Source: Lineus longissimus
Lineage: Eukaryota > Nemertea > Pilidiophora > Heteronemertea > Lineidae
NCBI RefSeq assembly: GCF_910592395.1
Contig: NC_088314.1
Coordinates: 8,680,001 to 8,744,000 of the forward strand
Direction: 5' to 3'
Length of the DNA: 64,000 nt
Every line of letters starts with the position of its first letter. Positions within the stretch are counted from its first letter, which is position 1. Under the pieces are notes generated by a model. The model did not search any database. It saw only the letters and a list, made by a program, of their open reading frames with translations, and had not been told where the DNA came from. The position numbers and the translations under genes were made by a program. Below are positions 50,593 to 63,323 of the stretch, piece by piece.

Positions 50593-50876
50593 CATCAGTT
50601 GCCCAATTAATGCTTGTTTTGAAAAGGTCGATCAATTTTATGAAAATATTTGTGAATCAAAAATTAATATTCCCCAAAATTTGCACCTGGGAAACGGTAT
50701 GGCGCCAACCAAGAGTTTCGAGAGTTTCGACATCGGTTGTGAGTGGAAGCTGCATTTTGCCACATGTAAAATTCTCCCCCCCCCCCCCCGGATCCAACCC
50801 CTCCCCCTCCCCCTTCCCCACCACAAAAGAACACACAAAACTGAGAAAAAAAAAGTTGAGGTCATGGGTGTAAAAA

Positions 50877-50949
50877 GGCTCTGATGAGATTCGAACTCAT
50901 GATCTCCTGTTTACTAGACAGGCGCTTTAACCAACTAAGCCACAGAGCC
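50877..50949 (-). tRNA. tRNA-Thr (anticodon AGT)
   Basis: 73 nt, no intron. Read on the minus strand: acceptor GGCTCTG paired with CAGAGCC, D-arm GCTTAGTTGGTTAAAGC, anticodon stem-loop CCTGT-CTAGTAA-ACAGG with anticodon AGT, T-arm ATGAG-TTCGAAT-CTCAT. All stems pair. A TTTTT terminator follows immediately (50876-50872). It sits between the convergent H1 genes 1 and 2, so it may mark a transcriptional boundary there. Confidence 0.98.
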
Positions 50950-51454
50950 GCGGTTGATTCCGAAGACTTATCTCCAGATCCTATGATTCCGCATCGCAAG
51001 ACTTCAGCCACTTATGCGGGTAACCAAGGTCAATTCTCCAGCAATTACTGATTATATATAGCTTTATTTGTTAATTATGGGGATAAAACAAGTTGAACAA
51101 GTTCCAGGTCAACCATTTTTGTTTGATTTACCGAACTAACGTACTTGTGACCTCGTACCACAAAAAAGAATTACAATTTCCTTTGACTTGCCAGGCTTAG
51201 GTGAAATACTGTTTCATTTGCAATGGCAAGTTCCGCCCAAAATCGGAAACAGAAACTGCTAGGCCGATGTGAAATTGGAATTCGTCCCCACGGTTACCCA
51301 TAAAATTCATTCCTCTTCAATTTTTCAAATATGGATCGCGATTTATCTATCCTGGGTCAACAACCCCTTCACACCAATTACGTGAAGAGTTTTGCAACAA
51401 TCATTAGAAACAGGTACATCTGTCAGTTGCAACAAGCAGCAATTGTGTAACAGA
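50950..51454. other. Spacer between tRNA-Thr and H1 gene 2
   Basis: About 500 bp without a gene or clear repeat; AT-rich. The 14-C run of this region lies on the other side of the tRNA (50776-50789). Confidence 0.5.
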
Positions 51455-51494
51455 GTATCTCTTTTTAAATATTTGGTTGGCCCTTAGAAGGGCC
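51455..51494 (-). terminator. Histone 3' stem-loop and downstream element, H1 gene 2
   Basis: On the minus strand the stem-loop GGCCCTTCTAAGGGCC (51494-51479) lies 34 nt after the stop, identical to the one of gene 1. AAAAAGAGATAC (51466-51455) is the downstream purine element. The preceding TCTTTGCTACC word is shared with gene 1. Confidence 0.95.
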
Positions 51495-51528
51495 GTCGGT
51501 AGCAAAGACTGCTGATGACTAGAGATGT

Positions 51529-52242
51529 TTAAGCTTTGGTGGTCTTCTTCTGTGCCTTAGGCTTGGTGGCTTTCTTTGGCTTGTCAGTCTTGGTGGCCGT
51601 CTTCTTGACCGTGGGCTTCTCGGTCTTGGTTGCGGCTTTCTTGACTTTGGGCTTGTCAGTTTTAGGCTTGGTGGCTTTCTTGACCTTGGGTTTGTCAGTC
51701 TTGGCCGCTATCGTGGTCTTCTTCACGCTCTTTTTCTCTGCTGACTTCTTCGGCTTGCTATCTTTCTTGGGAGTCTTCTTCACTTTCTTGACCTTTCCCT
51801 CATCGGTTGACTTAGTAGCTTTCTTCTTGGGCGTTTTGGTCTTTTTCTCCGTCGTCTTGGCCGATTTCGCCTTTTTCACTTTCGCAGTTTTTGTGGCAGG
51901 TTTCTTGGCTGGTTTCTTGGTCGGCTTCTCGGGTTTCTTGGCCTCGGCGGAAAGTTTGAAACTTGCTTTGACCTGGATGAATGTTCCGGATTCGACTGCT
52001 TTCTTCAAAGCCGCAGCGACAGCTTTGGCATTGTCGTAGTTATAGTTGGCGGCGATGTACTTCATGATGGCAGGACGCGAGGAACCGGTGCGTTCCTTCA
52101 GGGCGGCGACAGCAGCCTTCACCATGACTTTAGCCGGAGGGTGGTCGGCAGATTTCTTGGGTTTAACAGCAGTCTTGGGTTTCACCGCAGCAACATCATC
52201 AACAACATCGGTGGTGTTAGTAGCAGTGGTAGTATCAGCCAT
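51529..52242 (-). CDS. Linker histone H1, gene 2
   Basis: 237 residues, the longest of the three. N-tail of about 33 residues (MADTTTATNTT, then acidic VVDD, then KPKKSAD). Winged-helix domain at about residues 34-100 starting HPPAKVMVKAAV, almost the same as in gene 1 except for KKAVESGT in the last helix. The long C-tail has TPKKK, TPKKDSKPKK and several KTDKPKVKK repeats and ends KAQKKTTKA like gene 1. It lacks the GTGASG wing loop. The start codon follows GTCATC and matches the MAD start of gene 1. Convergent with gene 1 and divergent from gene 3. It likely has the same role as gene 1, with a different charge distribution in the tails. Confidence 0.96.
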   Translation of the reverse strand: MADTTTATNTTDVVDDVAAVKPKTAVKPKKSADHPPAKVMVKAAVAALKERTGSSRPAIMKYIAANYNYDNAKAVAAALKKAVESGTFIQVKASFKLSAEAKKPEKPTKKPAKKPATKTAKVKKAKSAKTTEKKTKTPKKKATKSTDEGKVKKVKKTPKKDSKPKKSAEKKSVKKTTIAAKTDKPKVKKATKPKTDKPKVKKAATKTEKPTVKKTATKTDKPKKATKPKAQKKTTKA

Positions 52243-52300
52243 GATGACTTTTGAAAACTGTTCGTCACGAGTTGATATGAGCTGTATGCCAAGTATTCAA

Positions 52301-52336
52301 CGAATGATTCCGGTTGAAATATGGACCGTATTTATA
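52301..52336 (-). promoter_or_regulatory. H1 gene 2 core promoter
   Basis: Minus-strand TATAAATA at 52336-52329, the best TATA box of the three, and cap motif TCATTCG at 52307-52301 with the cap A at 52305, exactly 31 bp on. A CCAATTAAG word lies about 25 bp upstream (52364-52356) and combines a CCAAT box with the AATTA core also seen upstream of the other two genes. The leader is 63 nt. Confidence 0.85.
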
Positions 52337-53191
52337 CTAAAATCGTCACCTACGCCTTAATTGGAAAGTTTTTAATTACAAAGCTGTGAGTCGCCTGGCA
52401 GCCAAGCGACGATGGGCGTTAGGCGTGGACAAGACAAGGTGTTAGCAATCCCAACAACAGCTTCGCAGCCTCTAATTACATCTCGACTTTGTTTTTCACA
52501 GAAGCAACAGACTGAAAACCTCCCGTCTCCATGCCTTGGGCTGTTATATGTTGATTACATTTACTATATTCAGAATCTTCATTTATTTTTATGTATATAT
52601 TCAAATACAAATTGTATGTTTAATCTTTATTCATTTAAAGAATATTTTGCTGGTGGTGGTGAAGCTATTGATTAGGTACAAGATACAAGATACCCCTGAG
52701 AACTTTAGACTCCCTCCAGAATAGGCTACCACTCAAAAATGATTCTATGATCTTTTTTACTACCAATAGCTTATATTCGAAGCAAGTTCATGTAATTATT
52801 TACATTATTAAAAAAATTACCAAATGAATTGTGCCGTTTGTTCAATTGACTACAGAGTGGAGCAAGATTTCACATTTCAGCGTAAATTGTGACCATTAAC
52901 GTAATGTTGAGGACTAATTACTTCTAGGTGTCATTACTGTGAAGCTATTTACTTAGTGTGACCGGAATCTTTCAAATAATTAAAGACTCTGGTGTGACAA
53001 TTTATGGAGTAATTAGCTTGAATGTTAGCTCTCAATATAACGGCTTTGGACAAAATGGATGTGGTGAGATGGTTTCTTGAAGACCTTAATTACCGGGGCA
53101 TCGTTTCAGCCAGAACGTGGGTGATGCGCGTCCCCTGTTATGAAATTCGTCAATAGAGTACTCAAAACCGAGTCATGCCATTACGGTGAAG
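52337..53191. other. Divergent spacer between H1 genes 2 and 3
   Basis: About 850 bp between two divergent H1 promoters. AATTA-type words recur toward gene 3 (AATTAC near 52917, AATAATTAAAG near 52976, AGTAATTAGC near 53010, TTAATTACC near 53086). The frames at 52412-52724 have no domain. Confidence 0.5.
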
Positions 53192-53227
53192 GATAAATAG
53201 GCCAACTGAAAATGTGAAACCCATTCA
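53192..53227 (+). promoter_or_regulatory. H1 gene 3 core promoter
   Basis: GATAAATA at 53192-53199 is a TATA variant; CCATTCA at 53221-53227 is the histone cap motif with cap A at 53223, again 31 bp on. The predicted leader is 74 nt. An in-frame TTG at 53228 lies in the leader and is not the start. Confidence 0.8.
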
Positions 53228-53296
53228 TTGAAAAACTCGGCTTCCGTAAAATTCTCTCCTCGCCTTGCCTTTGAAAAGTTTTCGTCACAGATTACT

Positions 53297-53875
53297 ATGG
53301 CCGGTACAAAAATCTCTGCTGCTCCTGCTGCTGCTGTCAGGACTTCTAAACCTAGGCCTCCGGCTAAAGTTATGGCCAAGGCTGCTGTCGCCGCCCTGAA
53401 GGAACGCACCGGTTCCTCGCGTCCTGCCATCATGAAGTACATCGCCGCCAACTACAACTACGACAATGCCAAAGCTGTTGCTACAGCTCTGAAGAAAGGA
53501 GTCGAAGCCGGGACATTCATCCAGGTCAAAGCAAGTTTCAAACTTTCCGCCGAAGCCAAACTAGCCCCGAAGCCAAAGAAACCAGCCGCGAAATTAGAGA
53601 AGGCGAATAAGACGAAAACAGTCATTACAACGGCGGTTAAGACGCCAAAGAAAAGTGCTAAGAAGGCACTTTTCCAGACCCCTAAGAACGATTTGAAAGC
53701 GAAGTCGGCGGCGAGGAAGAGCGTGAAGAAAATTACCAAAGCTGCCAAGACTCAGACGCCCAAGGTCAAGAAAGCAACCAAGACGGAAAAGCTCAAGCTC
53801 AAGAAAGCAACCAAGACGGAAAAGCTCAAGCTCAAGAAAGCAACCAAGACTCCGAAAAAGGCAACGAAAGCCTAA
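53297..53875 (+). CDS. Linker histone H1, gene 3
   Basis: 193 codons including the stop, 192 residues, the shortest paralogue. N-tail MAGTKISAAPAAAVRTSK, then a globular domain starting RPPAKVMAKAAV (Arg replaces the usual His) and continuing KERTGSSRPAIMKYIAANY to IQVKASFKLS at about residue 86. The C-tail differs most from genes 1 and 2: TPKKSAKK, an unusual ALFQTPKNDLKAK segment with Phe and Asp, then an exactly repeated KATKTEKLKL unit, ending TPKKATKA. The start is the ATGG at 53297. No intron; stem-loop downstream. It is likely a functional H1 variant; the Phe-containing insert in the tail is atypical for a disordered H1 tail. Confidence 0.95.
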   Translation: MAGTKISAAPAAAVRTSKPRPPAKVMAKAAVAALKERTGSSRPAIMKYIAANYNYDNAKAVATALKKGVEAGTFIQVKASFKLSAEAKLAPKPKKPAAKLEKANKTKTVITTAVKTPKKSAKKALFQTPKNDLKAKSAARKSVKKITKAAKTQTPKVKKATKTEKLKLKKATKTEKLKLKKATKTPKKATKA

Positions 53876-53920
53876 GATGAACAGTTTTTCGATGAGGAGA
53901 TGAACAGTTTTTCGATGAGG
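53875..53920 (+). repeat. 23 bp duplication in the H1 gene 3 3' UTR
   Basis: AGATGAACAGTTTTTCGATG plus AGG occurs twice in a row directly after the stop. It pushes the stem-loop to 65 nt from the stop, against 34 nt in genes 1 and 2. Confidence 0.95.
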
Positions 53921-53940
53921 GCAATCTATCTGCAACTCAC

Positions 53941-53980
53941 GGCCCTTCTAAGGGCCAACATAATATTTCAAAAGAGACCA
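53941..53980 (+). terminator. Histone 3' stem-loop and downstream element, H1 gene 3
   Basis: GGCCCTTCTAAGGGCC at 53941-53956, identical to the other two genes, with AAAAGAGACC at about 53971-53980 as the downstream purine element. Confidence 0.95.
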
Positions 53981-54096
53981 ACTCTCACAATGTATTGCTA
54001 TTTAGACCAAATGAAATGCCAACCCTCACCTGATGTCGGCGACGCGGCGACATGACCATTGGACAACGTATCGTCAATCTCAGTTAAACATGACGG

Positions 54097-54480
54097 ATGG
54101 CACAATACGTGTATCTAACGGGACTTGGCTTGAACATTCAGAAAAGGTCTTATACCGATGAAACTAGAGCAATTTTATTCGAATGTGGTAAAAAGGTTTA
54201 CGTTGAAGCATGTAGTCGATTATTTTACCTGGATGGCCTACAAAAAATGTTATCGGAAGGTTGTTCTTTCAATTACTTCTTGAGCTTCGATGGTTTATCA
54301 TTTGATTATAGGAAGTCGAAATTCCAGACCGCGGATTTAACGAAATTCAATCGAGATAATGATTATAATGAGAGCGCCGCCAACTGTGAAATTCATTTTT
54401 TAAATCACGGAGGTACATGTATACGTGCTCCAAAGCCGTGGTTGAATCTTTTTTCGCCCAGAATAAAAAAAGAGCAATAG
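54097..54480 (+). other. Unassigned open reading frame, 127 residues
   Basis: Open from ATG 54097 to TAG 54480, starting MAQYVYLTGLGLNIQKRSYT. Cysteine and aromatic residues are spread through it, and it has no low-complexity character. I recognise no family. It lies 117 bp after the H1 gene 3 downstream element, with no TATA/cap pair or poly(A) signal in the expected place. It may be a chance frame, an exon or a pseudogene. Confidence 0.22.
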
Positions 54481-57400
54481 AAATGGAATACCGCTAGACG
54501 TGGTTTCGTTATGATACTACCTTAACCCTTAGAGAAAACCAGTCTTTAACCATGACGTGATCGTCTACATTTGCTCACTTATGCTGTCATTTACATCCTG
54601 TATACACACCTTCGGTAAAAAAGCTGAGTAAACCAACCCCTATATAATCCGGCCAATGAAATCCGGCTTATATCTCCAGTAGGCATATTCAGCCAGAAAC
54701 CGCTGCAGACGAATCGTACTGAAAAACGTTTTTTTCATAGCCGACTAGCTTCCCTTAAGAACCAGATAAGCAGGTGAAAGCATGGCATTTTTATAGGTGT
54801 AACACCCCAAGAACAACTTGTAACTTCTATCAGAATCATCATGTCAGTCATGTCAGTGTCTTGAGGCAGGAGATGGGGAGCTTACTAAATAGCGTGGTAT
54901 AATGAACTCTAAAGGAACCGCCTGGGGCTGCAAGGCAAGTGGACTGTAGTCAGCCTGCACTGCCCCGAGCTAGCATCACTGTTCCTTACAACAAACTAAG
55001 TTCCCCATGGTCAGTTGGTGAACACTAATTCAAGAGCCTTTGAGTGATATGACGTAGGTCGCTTTGCCTTGCAGCCCTTCAAATAGACCCTGAAAGCACC
55101 ACACATGAGCAAAGCTAATTTAACGGAGGTTGTTTAATGAAGGTCAACTTATGTCATCAAAACAATTCCAAGTTTACAACAACATGTATAAATTTAAAAA
55201 GCTCGTATTCAGTGCACTTACCAGCTAAGGAAAATTTTATTTTGATTTTAATGACAATATTCTGGGGCAGACATCATAATGCCTTTAACAGGCCGCAACA
55301 CAAACATAAATGAAGCGAGAATTTGCACAGCCGATCGAGATATTTTCTTAATTGGCCATGATCTACGACTTGAAATGTTGAGAAATGTTTGCAAATTGGA
55401 GCCAATATTTTATATCGTCTGCACATTTTGTTTTCGAGTGTGTGCTTACTTTTCAATTGGCTCATTCCAGCTGTGTTTTTATTGAGACACAGAGACCTTA
55501 TATTTTGGTATAGCAAACATCACGGACTTCTATGTGCATAGAAGTCTATGATGCTTACATGTACAGAAAACAGCAGATTGCAAGAGATCAGTGCAGATGC
55601 ATCCTGAGATACAGGTTTTTGGTACTCCTATCTCGTTTGAAATATCGAGAGGCGGAGTCATATTGAAAATCACTGGTTATGTCAGGACGGTGCAGATCAG
55701 TGAAGCCAAGTATACCTGCTCAGAGTCCAGTCAAAACATTTCAGGTACATTCTTGATAGTTGGTTATCACGAAAACATGTATTTGTCAACGTCCGCCAAT
55801 AAAGTGCACCGCCACTCTTCTGAAATGTAGTTGTACGCGAATTGGCAATACCGTTCACCTTGAGGGCACTATTTCGCCGTCACCATCAAATCTTCTGATC
55901 ACAGGATAGCAGTATTGGAAATATAATCAGCCAGAACCGCCGGGATTATTGCAAATATGAGATAGATACTATGGCTCATCTAGAGGGATCAGCAAGGTTG
56001 GCATGCCAATTGATTTTACCTTGCCGTCAACATTCTGACAGGGGTGGTAACATGACTTATCTATCAATGTTGCGGTGTCGTTAATTATAGTGTGTCCAAA
56101 TCAGAGAACCTGATGGAAATTCCCGATCGTCACCTGACACAGAACGGCAAAGGGATTGGTATCATGCACCTAATTAATGATGGGTTGTGTCATCACGTAA
56201 GAGTCTGCATATCACAATGGTCTGAAGTCAGATCAATGACACTATGTTCTCTCGACCATCAGAGGTCGCTGCAGTGACCTTGACATCTGAGAAATGGATT
56301 ACCACGTGACGAGGTCTCCCGTCTTGAATGTCTGATACTTCTTTATCAAGAAGCGTCAGGATTGGCAGAAGTTAGAACAAGATTTCCAAATTTTGTATCC
56401 GGTTGCACATGCTCATGAATGATTTAACCGTATCGAAATCCGATGTGCGCATGCGTCGCCGCATGAAAATCGGTGTTTTTTTTCTCCAATTTTTGTAAAT
56501 AGTGGCCCTGATTTTCAAGTCCCCAAATGACAGACAATGTTCCAACAATTAATTAATCGCGCCCGAGAATATTGATAGTCATAAAAAGCACCCAATAATG
56601 AATTTCAACCAAAGGCTGTGGGGTTAGACCTTAACGCAGCCACATGTAGTACACCTGGGGAATTTCTTCTTTTGACAGCCCGACACAACAAACATTTCTT
56701 GCAAATTGGTCTATCTTACCTCAACCACCTGTATTGTTTGCGTTTTTAGCTGATCTTGAGTTGTGTAGCCTACCTGTCACTACCCACTACAACATAGATA
56801 TAAACCTGTCGACAACCACTTCAACTGTCTGATCAAAAAAGGTCTCAATGATGCTTGCGGTTGCATTTTTGTTGAAAAGGTGAGCACGTTGAAAGCCGTA
56901 GGGTTGGGTGTGCATTAGCATAATTGGCTGGCAATGAAAGATGTCAGAGAAGCAAGTTCTGAGTAGACGAAAGCCACAGAAATGCCTCGCAATATCTAAA
57001 AGTCTTATATTCGAAATTGGTTGGCCATGTGAAAATATAATTCTACCACATTCTGAACAACGGCATCTTATCAATCTCCAACGTAGTCTCCTCCAAACAA
57101 ACGTGGTATATGTACGATTGACATCTGGCCTTTATATCGTGGGCATTCTACGATTAATGAACAGCCAATCAGGAGTCCGTTATAGTGAAGGAGGTTAGGT
57201 TGTTGATCTTTTGTTTTAATATATGGTCAATGCCCGCTCGTCCCCGCTCCCCGGGCGCCCGCCCGCCCGCCCCCCCCCTCCGATTGCACCCTACCATAGA
57301 CCCCGCATTTAGGCCCTACCCTTTTTAGTGCAGGCAATGCTTTGAATTACCGAACATCTGCCTTTGACGTCCCCGTTATGCGCTCCGACCGTTCGCCCCG

Positions 57401-57535
57401 ACCAGTACGAACTGCCGGTGTAAAAGTAGAAAATGTCCCCTGGAAAAAGTGTCCGGCCCTATTGTATTCTGCTATAATAATAATATTTTTATGGTCCTAT
57501 TATCTGGTCTATCGAGACCATGACTGACAATGCAA
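54481..57535. other. Unassigned stretch, no gene seen
   Basis: Short frames only. A GC-rich, C-rich patch lies at about 57236-57282. No repeat ends or RNA gene recognised. Confidence 0.4.
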
Positions 57536-57655
57536 TGGGTGATATGAATAAAGACTAGCAAATGCTTTTACTCCGGTTTTGTACAGGAAGGCCTAGTGTA
57601 AATGTACATGGAGTTTTAGATAAAAGCATTTGCTAGTCTTTATTCATATCACCCA
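57536..57655. repeat. 120 bp hairpin with perfect 35 bp arms
   Basis: Arms at 57536-57570 and 57621-57655 are exact complements (TGGGTGATATGAATAAAGAC onward), separated by a 50 bp loop. Perfect arms imply a recent origin or maintenance. No gene lies inside. It could be a foldback element or a source of double-stranded RNA if transcribed. Confidence 0.92.
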
Positions 57656-58140
57656 ATAGCTCAGAGATTGAAGCGCATAATAGAATCCTTTGTTTCCCGG
57701 ACATTCTATCCTAGGACATTTTAAACTTCTACACCGGTCCAGTGTAATCGTTATTGTAGTCCTCTGAAGATATCAGCCCGAGTCAGCTTGCAAGCACAAG
57801 GAAAATAGTGGAAGAGTACCCTCCCCTGATCCCCACCCATAAACGTGCCCGCCCACGGACCCCAACCACCACCACGCCTTTGGCTGCACATTGATTTTTT
57901 TACTCTCTCCGCCTCACGTTTGATTTGAAATGCCCCCAAGCTCAGGATGATAGGCCTACTTTTTCCTATTCCGCTGGGTGATGAGTCAACCGAACGTAAT
58001 CACGACGCCAACGGAGGATTGCGAAAGTGACGAAATCAGCGCCTCTGGTCTCAAGATTGCGAAATGCCCGGTTAGCAGAATTTCTTAAGAGTCGGACCTC
58101 AGTTCATTTGTCGTAATATATCGCTTACCATCGGGACGAA
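57656..58140. other. Upstream flank of the chromodomain gene
   Basis: No TATA box is obvious within 100 bp of the predicted start codon. The minus frame at 57751-57939 shows no domain. Confidence 0.4.
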
Positions 58141-62306
<4,166 letters not shown>

Positions 62307-62633
62307 TGCACCTCATGTCTTTCGATTGTTGAAAAAATTGATGTGAATTTGTGCAAATCCTCCCGCCTGTGTTTTTTTGTTCAGTGGAATTCACGTATTT
62401 CGGTATTCCTTCTTCACCTCCACGCATTATTCATTCTGACATAAACTCACATGATCACTTTTGATGAAAGATTACATAATGGATAATATTGAATTGGCAC
62501 AAATATAGTAACAATGTAAACTTATCATATCTTTCAAAGGTCTCATTAAAAGTAAATGTAAGTTACATGTACATGTACTGTGGAATTATTGTTTTTTCAG
62601 ACAATCTGTGGCTGTTGTATACATGTATCATTC

Positions 62634-62639
62634 AATAAA
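62634..62639 (+). terminator. Poly(A) signal of the chromodomain gene
   Basis: AATAAA 328 nt after the predicted stop, on the same strand, the first clear signal downstream. Confidence 0.6.
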
Positions 62640-62722
62640 CGTGGCGTTTTTCATATTATTAGATACATATAGTCTTGCCTTTATCTTTGCTACCTCACAG
62701 CGACTTGACTACATGTATTATA

Positions 62723-62858
62723 AGGGACCATCTCAAAAGTATTTTGAAGCCTAAAAGACTACGGGTAAGTCATTTAGTCTTTTTGAGTGTGGTCACACCC
62801 AAGACTAAGTGACTTGAGTCATTTTTGCTTCAAAAAACGTACCTGTGAGATGGTCCCT
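62723..62858. repeat. Foldback repeat downstream of the chromodomain gene
   Basis: AGGGACCATCTCAAAAGTAT pairs with the complement of the right end (AGGGACCATCTCACAGGTAC). Further pairing covers TTTTGAAGC and AGTCATTTAGTCTT/AAGACTAAGTGACTT. A TAAGGGACCATCT word also occurs near 22010, so the family is probably dispersed. Confidence 0.8.
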
Positions 62859-63112
62859 GAATTCATACCTTGAGACAATATCCAGACCGGCACTTGATAC
62901 TGAGTTCCTCTTGAATTGGCATCAATAGAGAAGTCTGGCTACATGTGCTAGGATTGCAAATTACAGCGTACTTTACATGTACATTGGACTTGGAGCCTCC
63001 CTCTGTGGATACCTCTCTAATAAGGACACCGGTGCTGAATTGGTTTGGGTGGAATGCAACCAGGACGCCTTTCAATTGCAGACGATATTGGAGTGTCCTA
63101 ACAGCAAGGTAA

Positions 63113-63323
63113 CACCTGACTTTAGACAACGTCACGTCCAACAAGAATACACCTGCCACATACGGAAATACTGCCTTTGAAGACGTCATTCAGAATGTTT
63201 GGGTTACTTAAGGATTTGTCACACCCACCCAGAATATACACAAGATGTCATGGAAAATGCTTTAAAAAATGTCACATCCCACCTGATCATGAATACGCCG
63301 GACCGTATGGAAATACCGTCTCT
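63113..63323 (+). repeat. Degenerate edge of the 88 bp satellite
   Basis: Recognisable but diverged units: ACAACGTCACGTCCAACAAG near 63126 and GAAGACGTCATTCAGAATG near 63179 correspond to the same positions in the regular array. Confidence 0.7.

Noticed and set aside
53228-53296. N-terminal extension of H1 gene 3 beginning at 53228
   Set aside because: The codon is TTG, located next to the cap site; ATG 53297 agrees with the paralogues.
49789-53980. Core histone genes near the H1 cluster
   Set aside because: No H2A, H2B, H3 or H4 sequence was found on either strand; all three stem-loops are accounted for by H1 genes.
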